From Clostridia bacterium (GTDB taxonomy: Bacteria > Bacillota > Clostridia > Christensenellales > Aristaeellaceae), in the NCBI GenBank assembly GCA_017516765.1, contig JAFXBE010000033.1:1-64000 (forward strand): a stretch of 64,000 nt of DNA. The letters run 5' to 3'. A program made the position numbers and the translations under genes. Of this stretch, positions 55,109 through 63,960 are shown piece after piece. How positions within the stretch are numbered: the stretch's first letter is position 1; each line of letters begins with the position of its first letter. A model generated the notes under the pieces. It searched no databases and was not told where the DNA came from. It worked only from the letters and a program-made list of their open reading frames with translations.

Positions 55109-55948
55109 TTATTCGATGGCATCCAGCATGCGCTGGATATGCTCGCGCGCCGCCTGGGCATTATCGGGTCTGGTCTCCTCAAAAGTCATCTGGATGTGTG
55201 GCTTCTTCAGCTTGGCAAAGCGGAGTACGGCAGAATAATCCATCTCACCCAGACCCGCCGCCATGCAGGGCATGTTGTCGGTGCCGTTGTTCACATAGTC
55301 CTTGATGTGGATAACGGAAATATCCTGTCCCAGCAGTTCAATGGCTTCGGCGATCACCTCATCCCGGCGATGCAGGTTATCCGGGTGCAGCAGATTGACC
55401 GGATCCAGAATGATCTGCAGATTGGGCGATGCAATGGCATCCAGCACACGGCGGGCGCGCTTGCCGTCGCAGACGATGTGCTTGTAGACGGGCTCGATCG
55501 CCAGCGTTACGCCCAGCTTCTCAGCGTTCTTGACCACAGGCTCCACCCGACGGATGAACATCTCCAGTGCGGCATCGGTGTGGCTGTGCTCGGGGTCATA
55601 GCGGTATTCCGGATTGGGGTTGCCGGTCTCGGTACCCACCACGCCCGCACCCATCCAATGGGCAAGCTGCAGATGGGCCACATAACGCGCCACTGTATCT
55701 TTGTAGACGCTCTCGTCCGGGTGGGTCAGGTTCAGGTAGCAGCCCAGAACGGCCACATCCAGCCCATCCAGCGACTTTTTGACAAAGCCGGCAAGACCGG
55801 GGCTTGCCACCATGGGATCCATGTAAGCAGGAGAAATGCATTTGCTCAGCGCCAGATGAACACATTCGTAGCCCTGTGCTTTCACAAACTGTGCCCGCTG
55901 TGCCAGCGTGCCCGGCGCAGCATCGTGCATTCGAATACCCAAAGACAT
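55109..55948 (-). CDS. TIM-barrel sugar phosphate isomerase/epimerase-like protein
   Basis: A 279-residue AP-endonuclease-2-like TIM barrel of the IolE/xylose-isomerase-like group. Metal-site features include TLAIEPVYKHIV (glutamate), IILDPVNLLHPDNL and VIHIKDYVN (aspartate and histidine). GTETGNPNPEY is a likely active-site loop. Such proteins isomerise or epimerise sugars or inositol derivatives. The ATG at 55948 is preceded by AGGAGGAC; a longer in-frame reading has no RBS. It is transcribed together with the hydrolase downstream. Confidence 0.85.
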   Translation of the reverse strand: MSLGIRMHDAAPGTLAQRAQFVKAQGYECVHLALSKCISPAYMDPMVASPGLAGFVKKSLDGLDVAVLGCYLNLTHPDESVYKDTVARYVAHLQLAHWMGAGVVGTETGNPNPEYRYDPEHSHTDAALEMFIRRVEPVVKNAEKLGVTLAIEPVYKHIVCDGKRARRVLDAIASPNLQIILDPVNLLHPDNLHRRDEVIAEAIELLGQDISVIHIKDYVNNGTDNMPCMAAGLGEMDYSAVLRFAKLKKPHIQMTFEETRPDNAQAAREHIQRMLDAIE

Positions 55949-56018
55949 ATGTTTTGTCCTCCTGTGCAGGTGTTTTTGTCTGTTACCAGTATACTGGATA
56001 TTCGTTTGTTTTGCAATG

Positions 56019-56047
56019 TTGATATCGCAGGGAGCCTGTGGTAGCAT
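56019..56047 (+). promoter_or_regulatory. Possible promoter of the P-loop kinase gene
   Basis: TTGATA (56019-56024), 17-base spacer and TAGCAT (56042-56047), 39 bases before the ATG at 56086. Confidence 0.4.
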
Positions 56048-56085
56048 TGCAGTATCACCTGACTGTAACCAAGGAGGAGAAACCC

Positions 56086-56574
56086 ATGGCGACCCTGCAT
56101 CTGATCTGTGGCATCATCTCCAGCGGCAAAACCACCTATGCCCGGCGCATGATGGCGCAAAAGCCTGCCCTGCTCCTTTCGGTGGACGAGGTGACCCTTG
56201 CCCTTGGCAGCATCCTTCCGCCGGAGCGGCACGATGATACCACCGTCTGCGTCAAGAAGTACCTGATGCAAAAAGCGGAAGAATCGCTGGTAGCAGGGTT
56301 GGATGTGATCTTTGACTGGGGCTTTTGGCGTGCCGCGGAAAGACGGGCGATGGAAGCGTACCTGCAATGTGCGGGCATCGAGCATGTATGGCATTACATA
56401 GACATTTCGGAAGAACGCTGGGAAATGTACATTGCCGGACGAAACGAGTCCGTGCAGCGTGGCGATATCTGTGCCTACTATGTGGACGAAGGGCTGAAGC
56501 AGAAATGCGCCGGTCTGTTCGAACCGCCTCTGCGGGAAGAGATCGACGTGTGGTATCTACCGGAAGATGCATAA
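56086..56574 (+). CDS. P-loop kinase-like AAA protein
   Basis: A 162-residue ATPase with Walker A GIISSGKT (residues 9-16) at the N terminus and VDEVTLALG following. GLDVIFDWGFWRAAER supplies a Walker-B-like acid, and the DISEERW region resembles zeta-toxin/gluconate kinase-like small-molecule kinases. Substrate unknown. AAGGAGG is placed 9 bases before the ATG. Single gene; no antitoxin gene is next to it, so a zeta-type toxin pair is not supported. Confidence 0.75.
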   Translation: MATLHLICGIISSGKTTYARRMMAQKPALLLSVDEVTLALGSILPPERHDDTTVCVKKYLMQKAEESLVAGLDVIFDWGFWRAAERRAMEAYLQCAGIEHVWHYIDISEERWEMYIAGRNESVQRGDICAYYVDEGLKQKCAGLFEPPLREEIDVWYLPEDA

Positions 56575-56624
56575 ACCAAACGGGTCTGCGCGGCAGCACA
56601 ACAGACGCAGACCCGTTCATTACA

Positions 56625-57794
56625 TTATCTCCAGTTGCGCCCGATGCGCAGGAAGCCCTCCAGCAGTCCCGGCATCCCTACGCTCTGGGCAGCCACCGCA
56701 GGCACCTTGGCGACCACCTGCCCGGATAGCAGCACCCGCACCATCCCGATGGTCTGCCCTTCCTCCACCGGGGCTTCCAATTGCTCCGGCAACTCCACCT
56801 CAAGGGAGAGCTGCTTTTCCTGCCCGGCTTTGAGCAGCATACTTACCCCGCTGCCCACCGCGGCTTCCACCTGCTGCGCCATGCCCAGATGTACCGGCAC
56901 ATACTGCCCCAGCAGATCGCCTCTGTTGAGCAGGGTAAGCCGCTTATAGCCCGCAAAGCCGTAATCCAGCATGGCGCGGGCTTCGTCAAAGCGTGTCTGG
57001 CTGTTGGGCACGCCCAGCACAATGGCGATGAGCCGCATACCATCTTTCTGCGCCGTTGCCGCCAGGCAATAGCGGGAATCGTCCGCTGAGCCGGTTTTGA
57101 GCCCGTCGCAGCCCTCATAGAAGCGCACCAGTCGATTGGTGTTGGTCAGATCGGTGGTGCGCCCACTGGGATGGGTCAGGGTGTCCATCCACACCGCCGC
57201 ATGGGTGAAATACTCCGGGTGGCTGCACATTTCACAGGCAAGCAAAGCCACATCCCGCGCGGTGGTGTACTGTCCCTCCACAGGAAGACCGGTAGCGTTG
57301 ATGTAACAGGTATCCCCCATGCCAAGCTCCTGGGTGCGGGCGTTCATCAGTCGGGCAAAATCGGTTTCCGTACCTGCAATATGCTCTGCCAGAGCCACCG
57401 CCGCATCGTTTGCGCTGGCAATAACAGTAGCGCGCAGCAGATCCTTCAGGGGATAGACCGCACCTGCATCCAGCAAAGCCTGGCTGCCGATCTGCCCCGC
57501 CGCATTCCCGCTTACCGTTACCCCATCTTCCGGCGACAGGCGTCCGGCTTCCAGTTCCTCCAGTGCAAGCAGCAGGGTCATCAGCTTGGTAACGCTGGCA
57601 ACAGGCCGCCGTTCATCGGCATTTTTCTCAAATATGACAGTACCCGTATCTGCTTCCAGCAGGATGGCGCTGCCAGCGGTCAGTTCCATCGGTAAACCGC
57701 TTTCCAGCGGGGTTGCCGATGCAAAGCTGCCAAAGGCAAGCAGACAAACCAATATCCACGATGCCCAGCGAACGATCCTTCTTTGCTTTCTCAT
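56625..57794 (-). CDS. dacF: D-alanyl-D-alanine carboxypeptidase (DacF-like, S11 family)
   Basis: A 389-residue penicillin-binding protein of family S11, trims D-Ala from peptidoglycan stem peptides. N-terminal signal peptide (WASWILVCLLAFGSFASA). Active-site motifs in order: SVTK (S67, K70), SAN (127-129) and KTG (233-235). The C-terminal 130 residues form the beta-domain typical of PBP5-like proteins. Start ATG at 57794 has GGAAGGAGC about 10 bases upstream, which sits inside a strong hairpin (see 57798-57856). Downstream of the punA gene, so possibly read from the same transcript. DacF in Bacillus is made in spores; the assignment here is by family only. Confidence 0.92.
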   Translation of the reverse strand: MRKQRRIVRWASWILVCLLAFGSFASATPLESGLPMELTAGSAILLEADTGTVIFEKNADERRPVASVTKLMTLLLALEELEAGRLSPEDGVTVSGNAAGQIGSQALLDAGAVYPLKDLLRATVIASANDAAVALAEHIAGTETDFARLMNARTQELGMGDTCYINATGLPVEGQYTTARDVALLACEMCSHPEYFTHAAVWMDTLTHPSGRTTDLTNTNRLVRFYEGCDGLKTGSADDSRYCLAATAQKDGMRLIAIVLGVPNSQTRFDEARAMLDYGFAGYKRLTLLNRGDLLGQYVPVHLGMAQQVEAAVGSGVSMLLKAGQEKQLSLEVELPEQLEAPVEEGQTIGMVRVLLSGQVVAKVPAVAAQSVGMPGLLEGFLRIGRNWR

Positions 57795-57797
57795 ACG

Positions 57798-57856
57798 AAA
57801 ACGCTCCTTCCACGCCTGTTCTTCTGGGAACAGCATACGCAGGGAAGGAGCGTTTT
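57798..57856 (-). promoter_or_regulatory. Hairpin enclosing the dacF ribosome site
   Basis: A perfect 14-base stem, AAAACGCTCCTTCC (57843-57856 on the minus strand) against GGAAGGAGCGTTTT (57798-57811), with an inner CTGTTC/GAACAG stem. The 3' arm contains the dacF ribosome site (GGAAGGAGC), and T4 follows it. It may terminate punA transcripts and also hide the dacF ribosome site in longer messages. Confidence 0.7.
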
Positions 57857-57884
57857 AGGCTATATTCGTTTCATCCTTTCGGAA

Positions 57885-58709
57885 TTACAGCTTGGCGATC
57901 ACGCCGTCCACGAGAGAGCGGAACACATCCCGCACCCTCGCGCCGGTCTCTACCACCTCGATATGGCTCAGTGGCTGATCCAGAATACCGGCTGCCATGT
58001 TGGTGATGCAGCTGATCCCCAGTACCCGGATACCGCAGTGCCGCGCCACGATGGTTTCCGGCACAGTGGACATGCCAACGGCATCTGCGCCCAGCGTACG
58101 AACCATACGGATCTCGGCGGGGGTTTCGTAAGTGGGGCCGTTGAGCCAGCAGTATACGCCGTGCTGCAGCTTGATCTCCCGTTCGGCAGCCACAACGTCG
58201 GCAAGCTTCTTCAGTTCTACGTCATAAGCATGGGTCATATCGGGGAAGCGCACGCCGAATTCGCCCAGATTGGGACCGGTAAGAGGATTCTTGCCGGAAA
58301 GATTGATAAAGTCCTCGATCACCATCAGATCGCCGGGTGTGTAATCAACATTCACGCCGCCGGCAGCGTTGGTAACGATCAGGGTCTGTACGCCCAGCAG
58401 CTTCATCACACGGATGGGCAGGGTAACATCCTCCAGAGAATAGCCCTCGTAGGAGTGGAAGCGTCCCTGCATCATGCATACACGCTTGCCATACAGCTTT
58501 CCGCAGAACCAGCGACCCTCGTGGAAGGGAGCGGTGGATACCGGGAAACCGGGAATGTCTTCGTAGGATACGCTGGTGGCATCCTCCAGGGCGTTGATGT
58601 AATCGCCCAGACCGCTGCCCAGAATGACGCCGATCTCGGCTTCACCGCAGCGTTCGCGGATCATATCGGCGGCGGCGTGGACTTTTTTCATGTAGTTTTC
58701 TGCATTCAT
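57885..58709 (-). CDS. punA: Purine nucleoside phosphorylase
   Basis: A 274-residue family-2 purine nucleoside phosphorylase of trimeric type, releases guanine or hypoxanthine plus ribose 1-phosphate. Landmarks: ILGSGLGDY (phosphate loop), GRFHSYEGYSL, TNAAGGVN, NGPTYETPAEIRM, and DAVGMSTVPE. ATG at 58709 has AAAGGAGC upstream; an in-frame TTG lies two codons before it. It sits beside deoB, whose product carries ribose 1-phosphate to ribose 5-phosphate, giving a nucleoside salvage pair. Confidence 0.95.
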   Translation of the reverse strand: MNAENYMKKVHAAADMIRERCGEAEIGVILGSGLGDYINALEDATSVSYEDIPGFPVSTAPFHEGRWFCGKLYGKRVCMMQGRFHSYEGYSLEDVTLPIRVMKLLGVQTLIVTNAAGGVNVDYTPGDLMVIEDFINLSGKNPLTGPNLGEFGVRFPDMTHAYDVELKKLADVVAAEREIKLQHGVYCWLNGPTYETPAEIRMVRTLGADAVGMSTVPETIVARHCGIRVLGISCITNMAAGILDQPLSHIEVVETGARVRDVFRSLVDGVIAKL

Positions 58710-58785
58710 GTTCAATCGCTCCTTTTGAATGAATAGTGAGACCTATTTGGAAGGCAGTTCACGGCGTTGTGCCCGTGCTGCCTTA

Positions 58786-59949
58786 TCAAAGCCTGTCAAG
58801 AAAGCTCTGTGCGCCGAAGCGTTCCTCCAGACCGAAGTTCTCGGCAATGGTGGCGGCGATATCGGCGTAGGTGGTGCGGGTGCCGAGGGAGGCGCGCCCC
58901 TGCATGGTCTTGGCATAGCAAAGAATGGGAATATACTCGCGGGTATGATCGGTGCCGGTATGGGCAGGGTCGCAGCCGTGGTCGGCGGTAAGGATGAGCA
59001 GATCCTCCTCGCCCATGGCAGAGACGATCTCGGGCAGCCGGGCATCGAAATAACGGAGCGCATCGGCGTAGCCCTTTACATCACGGCGGTGACCGTAAGC
59101 AGAATCGAAATCCACCAGATTCACGAACAGAAGTCCGGTAAAGTCTTCCTGCATGGCCTTGAGGGTGGCATCGATGCAGGCAGGGTTACCTGCGGCATGG
59201 TCGCTCTTGGCGAGACCGCGCATGCAGAAGATATCTTCGATCTTACCGATGCCCATGGTGAAAAGTCCTTTTTCGCTCATGGCATCCAGCAGCGTACGGG
59301 AAACCGGCTCCAGCGAGAAATCCCTGCGGTTGCCGGTGCGGGTGAAATGCCCCTTTTCCTTGCCAACAAAGGGTCGGGCGATTACGCGGCCTACGGCATG
59401 CTCGCCGGTCAGGATAGCACGTGCCTTTTCGCACATCTCATACAGCTTTTTGGGAGGATACAACTCCTCGTGGCAGGCGATCTGGAACACGCTGTCGCCG
59501 GAGGTATAGACGATGGGATAGCCCGTGCGGATATGCTCCTCGCCCAGCTCGTCCAGAACAGCGGTGCCGCTGGCAGGACGGTTGCAGAGGGTCTTGGTGC
59601 CGATGGCGGCCTCGAATGCATCCATCACTTCGGGCGGGAAGCCTTCGGGATAGAGCGGGAAAGGTTTTTCCAGGCGGATGCCCATCAGCTCCCAATGACC
59701 GGTGGTGGTGTCCTTTCCGGCAGAGGCTTCCATGGACCGTCCGTAAACGCCCGCCCCTTCGGTAGGTACGGCATAGCCCATGCCGTCGATGCAACCGAGT
59801 CCCATGGCTTCCATATGGGGCAGAGAGGGACATTCCTGCTCATAAATGTGTCCAAGGGTGTTGGAACCTGCATCACCGTAAGCGGCGGCATCCGGCAATG
59901 CGCCTGCGCCCACGCTGTCCAGAACGATCAGTATGACCCGCTTTTTCAT
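58786..59949 (-). CDS. deoB: Phosphopentomutase
   Basis: A 387-residue alkaline-phosphatase-superfamily enzyme, interconverts ribose 1- and 5-phosphates (also the deoxy forms). Metal motifs: IVLDSVGAGALPD at the N terminus, GKDTTTGHWELMG with the phosphorylated threonine, FDSAYGHRRD, LTADHGCDP and TDHTREYIP. ATG at 59949 is chosen because GGGGAGG lies 11 bases upstream; a longer in-frame reading lacks one. Upstream of punA, transcribed leftward in the same direction. Confidence 0.96.
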   Translation of the reverse strand: MKKRVILIVLDSVGAGALPDAAAYGDAGSNTLGHIYEQECPSLPHMEAMGLGCIDGMGYAVPTEGAGVYGRSMEASAGKDTTTGHWELMGIRLEKPFPLYPEGFPPEVMDAFEAAIGTKTLCNRPASGTAVLDELGEEHIRTGYPIVYTSGDSVFQIACHEELYPPKKLYEMCEKARAILTGEHAVGRVIARPFVGKEKGHFTRTGNRRDFSLEPVSRTLLDAMSEKGLFTMGIGKIEDIFCMRGLAKSDHAAGNPACIDATLKAMQEDFTGLLFVNLVDFDSAYGHRRDVKGYADALRYFDARLPEIVSAMGEEDLLILTADHGCDPAHTGTDHTREYIPILCYAKTMQGRASLGTRTTYADIAATIAENFGLEERFGAQSFLDRL

Positions 59950-59989
59950 CGATTGATCCTCCCCTATATCATTTGACATACATACCCGA

Positions 59990-60469
59990 TTATCCTTCCG
60001 GGTCGCGCTTACGCGCCTCTTTTCTGCGTCTTCCGGCTTCAAAATCGACCATTTCCTGCTCGCTGACCGGTTTCAGCCGGGGTACGCGGGTAGGTTTTCC
60101 ATCCTCATCCAGCGCCACCATGGTCAGGTAGGCGCGGTTGACGAGCGCCCGCACATTGTTGCGCTCCGGGCGTTCCACATAGGTTTCCACACAGACTTCC
60201 ATGCTGGTGTTGCCCACATAGGTGACCCGGCCGCAAAGGGTGACGATATCGTTCAAATTAGCAGGCTTCAAAAACGACAGGTGATCCACCGCCGCGGTAA
60301 GCACTTCCCGGTCTGCATGTCTGCGGGCGACCACTGCCGCCACCACATCGATCCACTGCATCAGCAGCCCGCCGAAGAGACGAAAGCTGGAGTTGACATC
60401 CCCCGGCATTACGATATGCACCTGCTCGGTTCTGCTGTAAGCCACCGTTTTTTCGGAAATACTTTTCAC
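59990..60469 (-). CDS. Acyl-CoA thioesterase (hotdog fold, YciA-like)
   Basis: A 159-residue hot-dog thioesterase. Landmarks: MPGDVNSSFRLFGGLLMQWID (with the D-N/G region of the active site), DHLSFLKPANLNDIVTL and YVGNTSMEVCVETYVE. It hydrolyses acyl-CoA esters. It begins with GTG (60469), 7 bases after GGAGGT, and overlaps the stop of the preceding gene by four bases. A GTG rather than ATG is dictated by that site. Downstream is deoB. Confidence 0.88.
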   Translation of the reverse strand: MKSISEKTVAYSRTEQVHIVMPGDVNSSFRLFGGLLMQWIDVVAAVVARRHADREVLTAAVDHLSFLKPANLNDIVTLCGRVTYVGNTSMEVCVETYVERPERNNVRALVNRAYLTMVALDEDGKPTRVPRLKPVSEQEMVDFEAGRRRKEARKRDPEG

Positions 60470-62028
60470 AGCTCTACCTCCTTGCCATCCATCCGGATCC
60501 TGATACTGTCTGTGCGTTGTACATTTCCGGCCAACGCCAACAGCGCTCTGTAGTGGGCATCCACCAGCCGCCTGTCCAGCGCCCAGTGGAACAGCAGATG
60601 CTTTCTGGGCATCGGGTGCAGGGTGAACAGATCGCTGTAGCGGTCGTAAAGCCGCTGGATAAGCGCTTCTTCGGTGGTGGAACGACCCAGTTCCACATCA
60701 AACTGGCTCATGCTCTCGCACTCGCGGCTGATCAGCCCCAGACGGTGAGACGGCGCAACGATAAAGGAGGGATCCGGTTTACCGTTGACAACCGCCAGAT
60801 GGATCCGGTCATCCATCAGAGGCGAAAAATCCGGCAGCACATCGGGACAGATGGGATGGTGCAGAATATCCATATTGATCCACGCCACATGGGTAAAGGA
60901 TGGATTTTCCGCAGCTGTTTTCCGCATCAACAGCCATTTGCTGCGCCCCAGATGATCCTTGGGGGTCATTTTCCGCGCCATATAGTGCCGCGGAAGCACA
61001 GCACGTTCAGGGTAGCTGCGTGCATTTCTGCACAAAGCGCGCAGATGGCGCTCCCAGTTGCCGCCGGTGTACAGGGTAAGCGGCAGGTTTTGGAGCGCAT
61101 TCAGATACGTAAAGCGGAGCATATAGACATCGTACGGTTTGGAAGGGTTTGGCAGATCCACAAAGGCAGAGATCAAATGAGGCACCACAGGCCTGTCCAT
61201 CTTTTGGATAAAGGAACGGATGCGCCCACGCACAGCCAGTGCGCCGGGCAGCTTCTGGGCGTAGGTTTCGGAGGCTCCGTAAAGCCCCCATCTGTAGCGC
61301 AGCGACAGGGTCTCTGCTCCGCTGCCCAAGCCCGCAAGCTGTTCAAAACGCTGTACGGACGAAAACCGAAGCAATTCTCCCTGCGGACGCAGGAACCAGC
61401 GTGTGGGCAGCTGCTTCACCGGCCAGAGCACCGGCCTGTCCAACGCATAAACGGGAACATTGGCAATGTGCGCCGCCAGGCTGAGCAGTTCCCGCTCCGG
61501 ATCCAATTCTTCAACGCTCTGCGGACGACCGAAAATCAGCGCAGGATCCACCACCATGGTGCGTACGGGCATTGCGCTGCACACCAGCGGTAACCCGCGG
61601 GTGATCTGCACCCTGCTTCCCTCCTGTGCCCCGAAAGCAGGCAAATATGCCTGCGGCTCCAGCTGTTCGCAGGCTGCCCCCATGCAGCCGGTGAGCAGCG
61701 CATTGTATTCCACTTTATTGAAACGGCTCTGGATCTCCCTGTCCCACATGGCAGAAAAATCGTGTTCCCCCTGCAAGGCAAGAAAGTATGTATCGCCGCA
61801 ACGGCGCAATACAGCAAGCCCTTCACCGGTGTAAAACACCAGTGCATCGGACGGCAGTTCTTCGTTATCTTCGGTTTCTTGCGTCAGAGCGGCACGAAAA
61901 AACTCCGGCAGCGCAAAACGAAGCCCCGCCGGGCTGTGTGCCTGATTGTATGCCGCCATCACAGTGCGGCGCGCAGCCCCGGCATCCTCCAGACCGCTCA
62001 GTATGACCAGCGTGCGCGCTAACGGCAT
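60466..62028 (-). CDS. Large protein resembling HtrL/YibB-type glycosyltransferases
   Basis: A 520-residue soluble protein with two parts. The N-terminal half (LVILSGLEDAGAARRTVMAAY and later VVDPALIFGRPQ) is unlike families I can name. The C-terminal half (from residue ~300) has a DxD-like WINMDILHHPICPDVLP and LRFTYLNALQNLPLTLYTGGNW, ending in HLAVVNGKPDPS, which resembles the HtrL/YibB family, proposed glycosyltransferases. I am not sure of the link. The ATG at 62028 is chosen because GAGGAGG lies 9 bases before it and because the promoter at 62054-62082 would lie inside a longer reading. Confidence 0.6.
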   Translation of the reverse strand: MPLARTLVILSGLEDAGAARRTVMAAYNQAHSPAGLRFALPEFFRAALTQETEDNEELPSDALVFYTGEGLAVLRRCGDTYFLALQGEHDFSAMWDREIQSRFNKVEYNALLTGCMGAACEQLEPQAYLPAFGAQEGSRVQITRGLPLVCSAMPVRTMVVDPALIFGRPQSVEELDPERELLSLAAHIANVPVYALDRPVLWPVKQLPTRWFLRPQGELLRFSSVQRFEQLAGLGSGAETLSLRYRWGLYGASETYAQKLPGALAVRGRIRSFIQKMDRPVVPHLISAFVDLPNPSKPYDVYMLRFTYLNALQNLPLTLYTGGNWERHLRALCRNARSYPERAVLPRHYMARKMTPKDHLGRSKWLLMRKTAAENPSFTHVAWINMDILHHPICPDVLPDFSPLMDDRIHLAVVNGKPDPSFIVAPSHRLGLISRECESMSQFDVELGRSTTEEALIQRLYDRYSDLFTLHPMPRKHLLFHWALDRRLVDAHYRALLALAGNVQRTDSIRIRMDGKEVEL

Positions 62029-62053
62029 CTGCCCGCACCTCCTCTTGCCTACT

Positions 62054-62082
62054 ATTATAAAAGCCATTCTCCCCTGCGTCAA
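62054..62082 (-). promoter_or_regulatory. Promoter of the HtrL-like, thioesterase, deoB, punA genes
   Basis: On the minus strand TTGACG (62077-62082), 17-base spacer and TATAAT (62054-62059), 25 bases before the ATG at 62028. Confidence 0.8.
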
Positions 62083-62191
62083 GATTGCCATTCATCCCAA
62101 TACCATCAAAAGGGCATCGGATGCAATTGTCAGTTTCAGACATTCAAGACGACATTTCAAGTTCCGGTTTTGCTTTTTTACAGCATAGCAC

Positions 62192-62220
62192 ATGACAACC
62201 GGCGGGTAATATGCTATGAT
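62192..62220 (+). promoter_or_regulatory. Promoter of the secreted protein gene at 62292
   Basis: ATGACA (62192-62197), 17-base spacer and TATGAT (62215-62220). The 190-base gap between the HtrL-like gene and this gene is otherwise plain. Confidence 0.65.
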
Positions 62221-62291
62221 ATGACCGTCGACAATTGGTAAGTACCAAACCGGTTTACACCCGACCCTTAACATCCAAAGGAGGAAAACGA

Positions 62292-63761
62292 ATGTTCCGC
62301 AAGATTCTGGCTTCTGTTCTTTGCCTGATGCTGGCTTTGGCCATGCCTCTGAGCTCTTTTGCCGCCACCGACGTTACCGCCCGTATCATCCCCGGCGACG
62401 AGATCGCCGCAGCGGAAGAGACCGTCGCCAACGTGCTTGGCAGCCTCATTTTCCACGTGATCGCCGATGAAGAAGGCGCCATGAAGCTGGCTCTGGAATC
62501 CACCAGCGGCGAGATCGTCAGCGCCGCCATGAGCATGGACGAGAACGGCTTCTTCGTCTCCAGCCCCTTGCTGGGCGACCGCACCCTGTATTTTGATCTG
62601 GACGACATTGCCGCCGCAATGACCCAGATCATGAAGCAGCAGGGCATGAGCGATGAAGAGATCGCCCAGTTCCAGCAGGCCATGGGCTCCATGACCATGC
62701 CCACCAATTTCCTGACCGCTCAGGAAATGGACGAGGATGAACTGGAAGCCATGCTGCTGAACGACCCCGCCATGGTCAAGTTTATCGAGAGCATCGAAAA
62801 GAAGACCGTGGTGACCGAAGGCAGCTTTACCGATGCCGCCCACAACCCCGCCACCGTCAAGACCGAAGTGACCATGGACAGCAGCGACATCGCTCTGCTG
62901 ATGGATGCCGAGATCTACAATCAGTTCTATGCCAGCTTTGCCCAGAGCGCCGGTATGAATGCCGACGAAATGGCCGCCAAGGTGAAGGAACTGCTCAACC
63001 AGATGGACATCAACTACAACATCGTTGCCTACACCGCCGGTGAAGACGATGTGTGCGCCGCCGAGATGGATATGACCATCAAGGGCGAGCTGACCGTTGA
63101 GGTTGCCGACAAGAACGGCAAGACTTCCACCCAGACTGCCAATCTGGACATGGTTTCCAAGATGACCCTGAACGTGCTGACCAACGGCGATGTGGACACC
63201 TGCACCATCGCTGCCGACATGACCAACAACGGCACCGGTTCCGACGACCTGAAGACCATGAAGCTGGATGCTGTTGTGGACATCAACGACGAAGCCGACA
63301 CCTACGGCATCAACGGCGTTATGAAGGTAAATGACGATCCCCTGAGCTTCAAGGGCGCTCTGACCGAGGGCGAGAACGATGCCGTGAAGGGTTGGCTGGC
63401 TCTGCTTGCCGACAGCCAGCAGCTCACCTTCACGGTGGATGCCAACGAAGCCGATGAGACCCAGAATGTGTTGGTTTCCATCCTGATGCGCGAGAACGCC
63501 ACCGATATCGTGGAGCCCACCTGGTCCGACAAGCCCATGATGTCCATCGCGCTGCAGATCAAGGATGTTGAGACCCCCGCTGAGCTGACCGCGCTGAAGG
63601 CTGCCACCCCCGAAACCGCCATGCAGTTGCTGAAGATGAGCGAGACCGAACTGAACGACGAGCTGGAAGCCATCTCTACCGATGCCATGAGCGCGCTGTT
63701 CGCCGGTATGTCCAACCTGCCCCCGGAGCTGCTGAGCCTGATGATGACCGAAGGCAACTAA
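62292..63761 (+). CDS. Exported protein of unknown function
   Basis: A 489-residue exported protein: signal peptide MFRKILASVLCLMLALAMPL then SSFAATD, followed by an acidic mature part rich in Asp, Glu, Met and Ala. It alternates beta-strand-like stretches (LTVEVADKNGKTSTQTANLD, MKLDAVVDINDEADT) in a pattern resembling large beta-sandwich or lipoprotein-like proteins of Clostridia, but I do not recognise a named domain. ATG has AAAGGAGGAAAACGA directly upstream. It ends in a clear terminator. No cysteine lipobox is visible, so it may be free rather than lipid-anchored. Confidence 0.75.
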   Translation: MFRKILASVLCLMLALAMPLSSFAATDVTARIIPGDEIAAAEETVANVLGSLIFHVIADEEGAMKLALESTSGEIVSAAMSMDENGFFVSSPLLGDRTLYFDLDDIAAAMTQIMKQQGMSDEEIAQFQQAMGSMTMPTNFLTAQEMDEDELEAMLLNDPAMVKFIESIEKKTVVTEGSFTDAAHNPATVKTEVTMDSSDIALLMDAEIYNQFYASFAQSAGMNADEMAAKVKELLNQMDINYNIVAYTAGEDDVCAAEMDMTIKGELTVEVADKNGKTSTQTANLDMVSKMTLNVLTNGDVDTCTIAADMTNNGTGSDDLKTMKLDAVVDINDEADTYGINGVMKVNDDPLSFKGALTEGENDAVKGWLALLADSQQLTFTVDANEADETQNVLVSILMRENATDIVEPTWSDKPMMSIALQIKDVETPAELTALKAATPETAMQLLKMSETELNDELEAISTDAMSALFAGMSNLPPELLSLMMTEGN

Positions 63762-63791
63762 GCGATCCCAAAAGCAGACAATATCTGCTGT

Positions 63792-63821
63792 GCCCCGTAC
63801 CGCTTGCGGTACGGGGCTTTT
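63792..63821 (+). terminator. Terminator of the exported protein gene
   Basis: Perfect stem GCCCCGTACCG / CGGTACGGGGC with CTTG loop, followed by TTTTATTG. Confidence 0.95.
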
Positions 63822-63885
63822 ATTGTCTTCGGCAAAGATTCTTTCGCGGCAGATGCCGCACTACCGCCCCACCGACAGGAAAACA

Positions 63886-63914
63886 TTGGCTTTCCCGCGG
63901 TATGGTGGTATACT
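63886..63914 (+). promoter_or_regulatory. Promoter of the partial secreted-protein gene
   Basis: TTGGCT (63886-63891), 17-base spacer and TATACT (63909-63914), 47 bases before the ATG at 63961. Confidence 0.6.
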
Positions 63915-63960
63915 TGATCTGGCAGCTACCATCATTTTCCGTATCCAAGGAGGTTATCCC

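Noticed and set aside
56086..56574. Zeta-type toxin of a toxin-antitoxin pair
   Set aside because: A P-loop kinase is present but no epsilon-like antitoxin or other small partner gene is adjacent.
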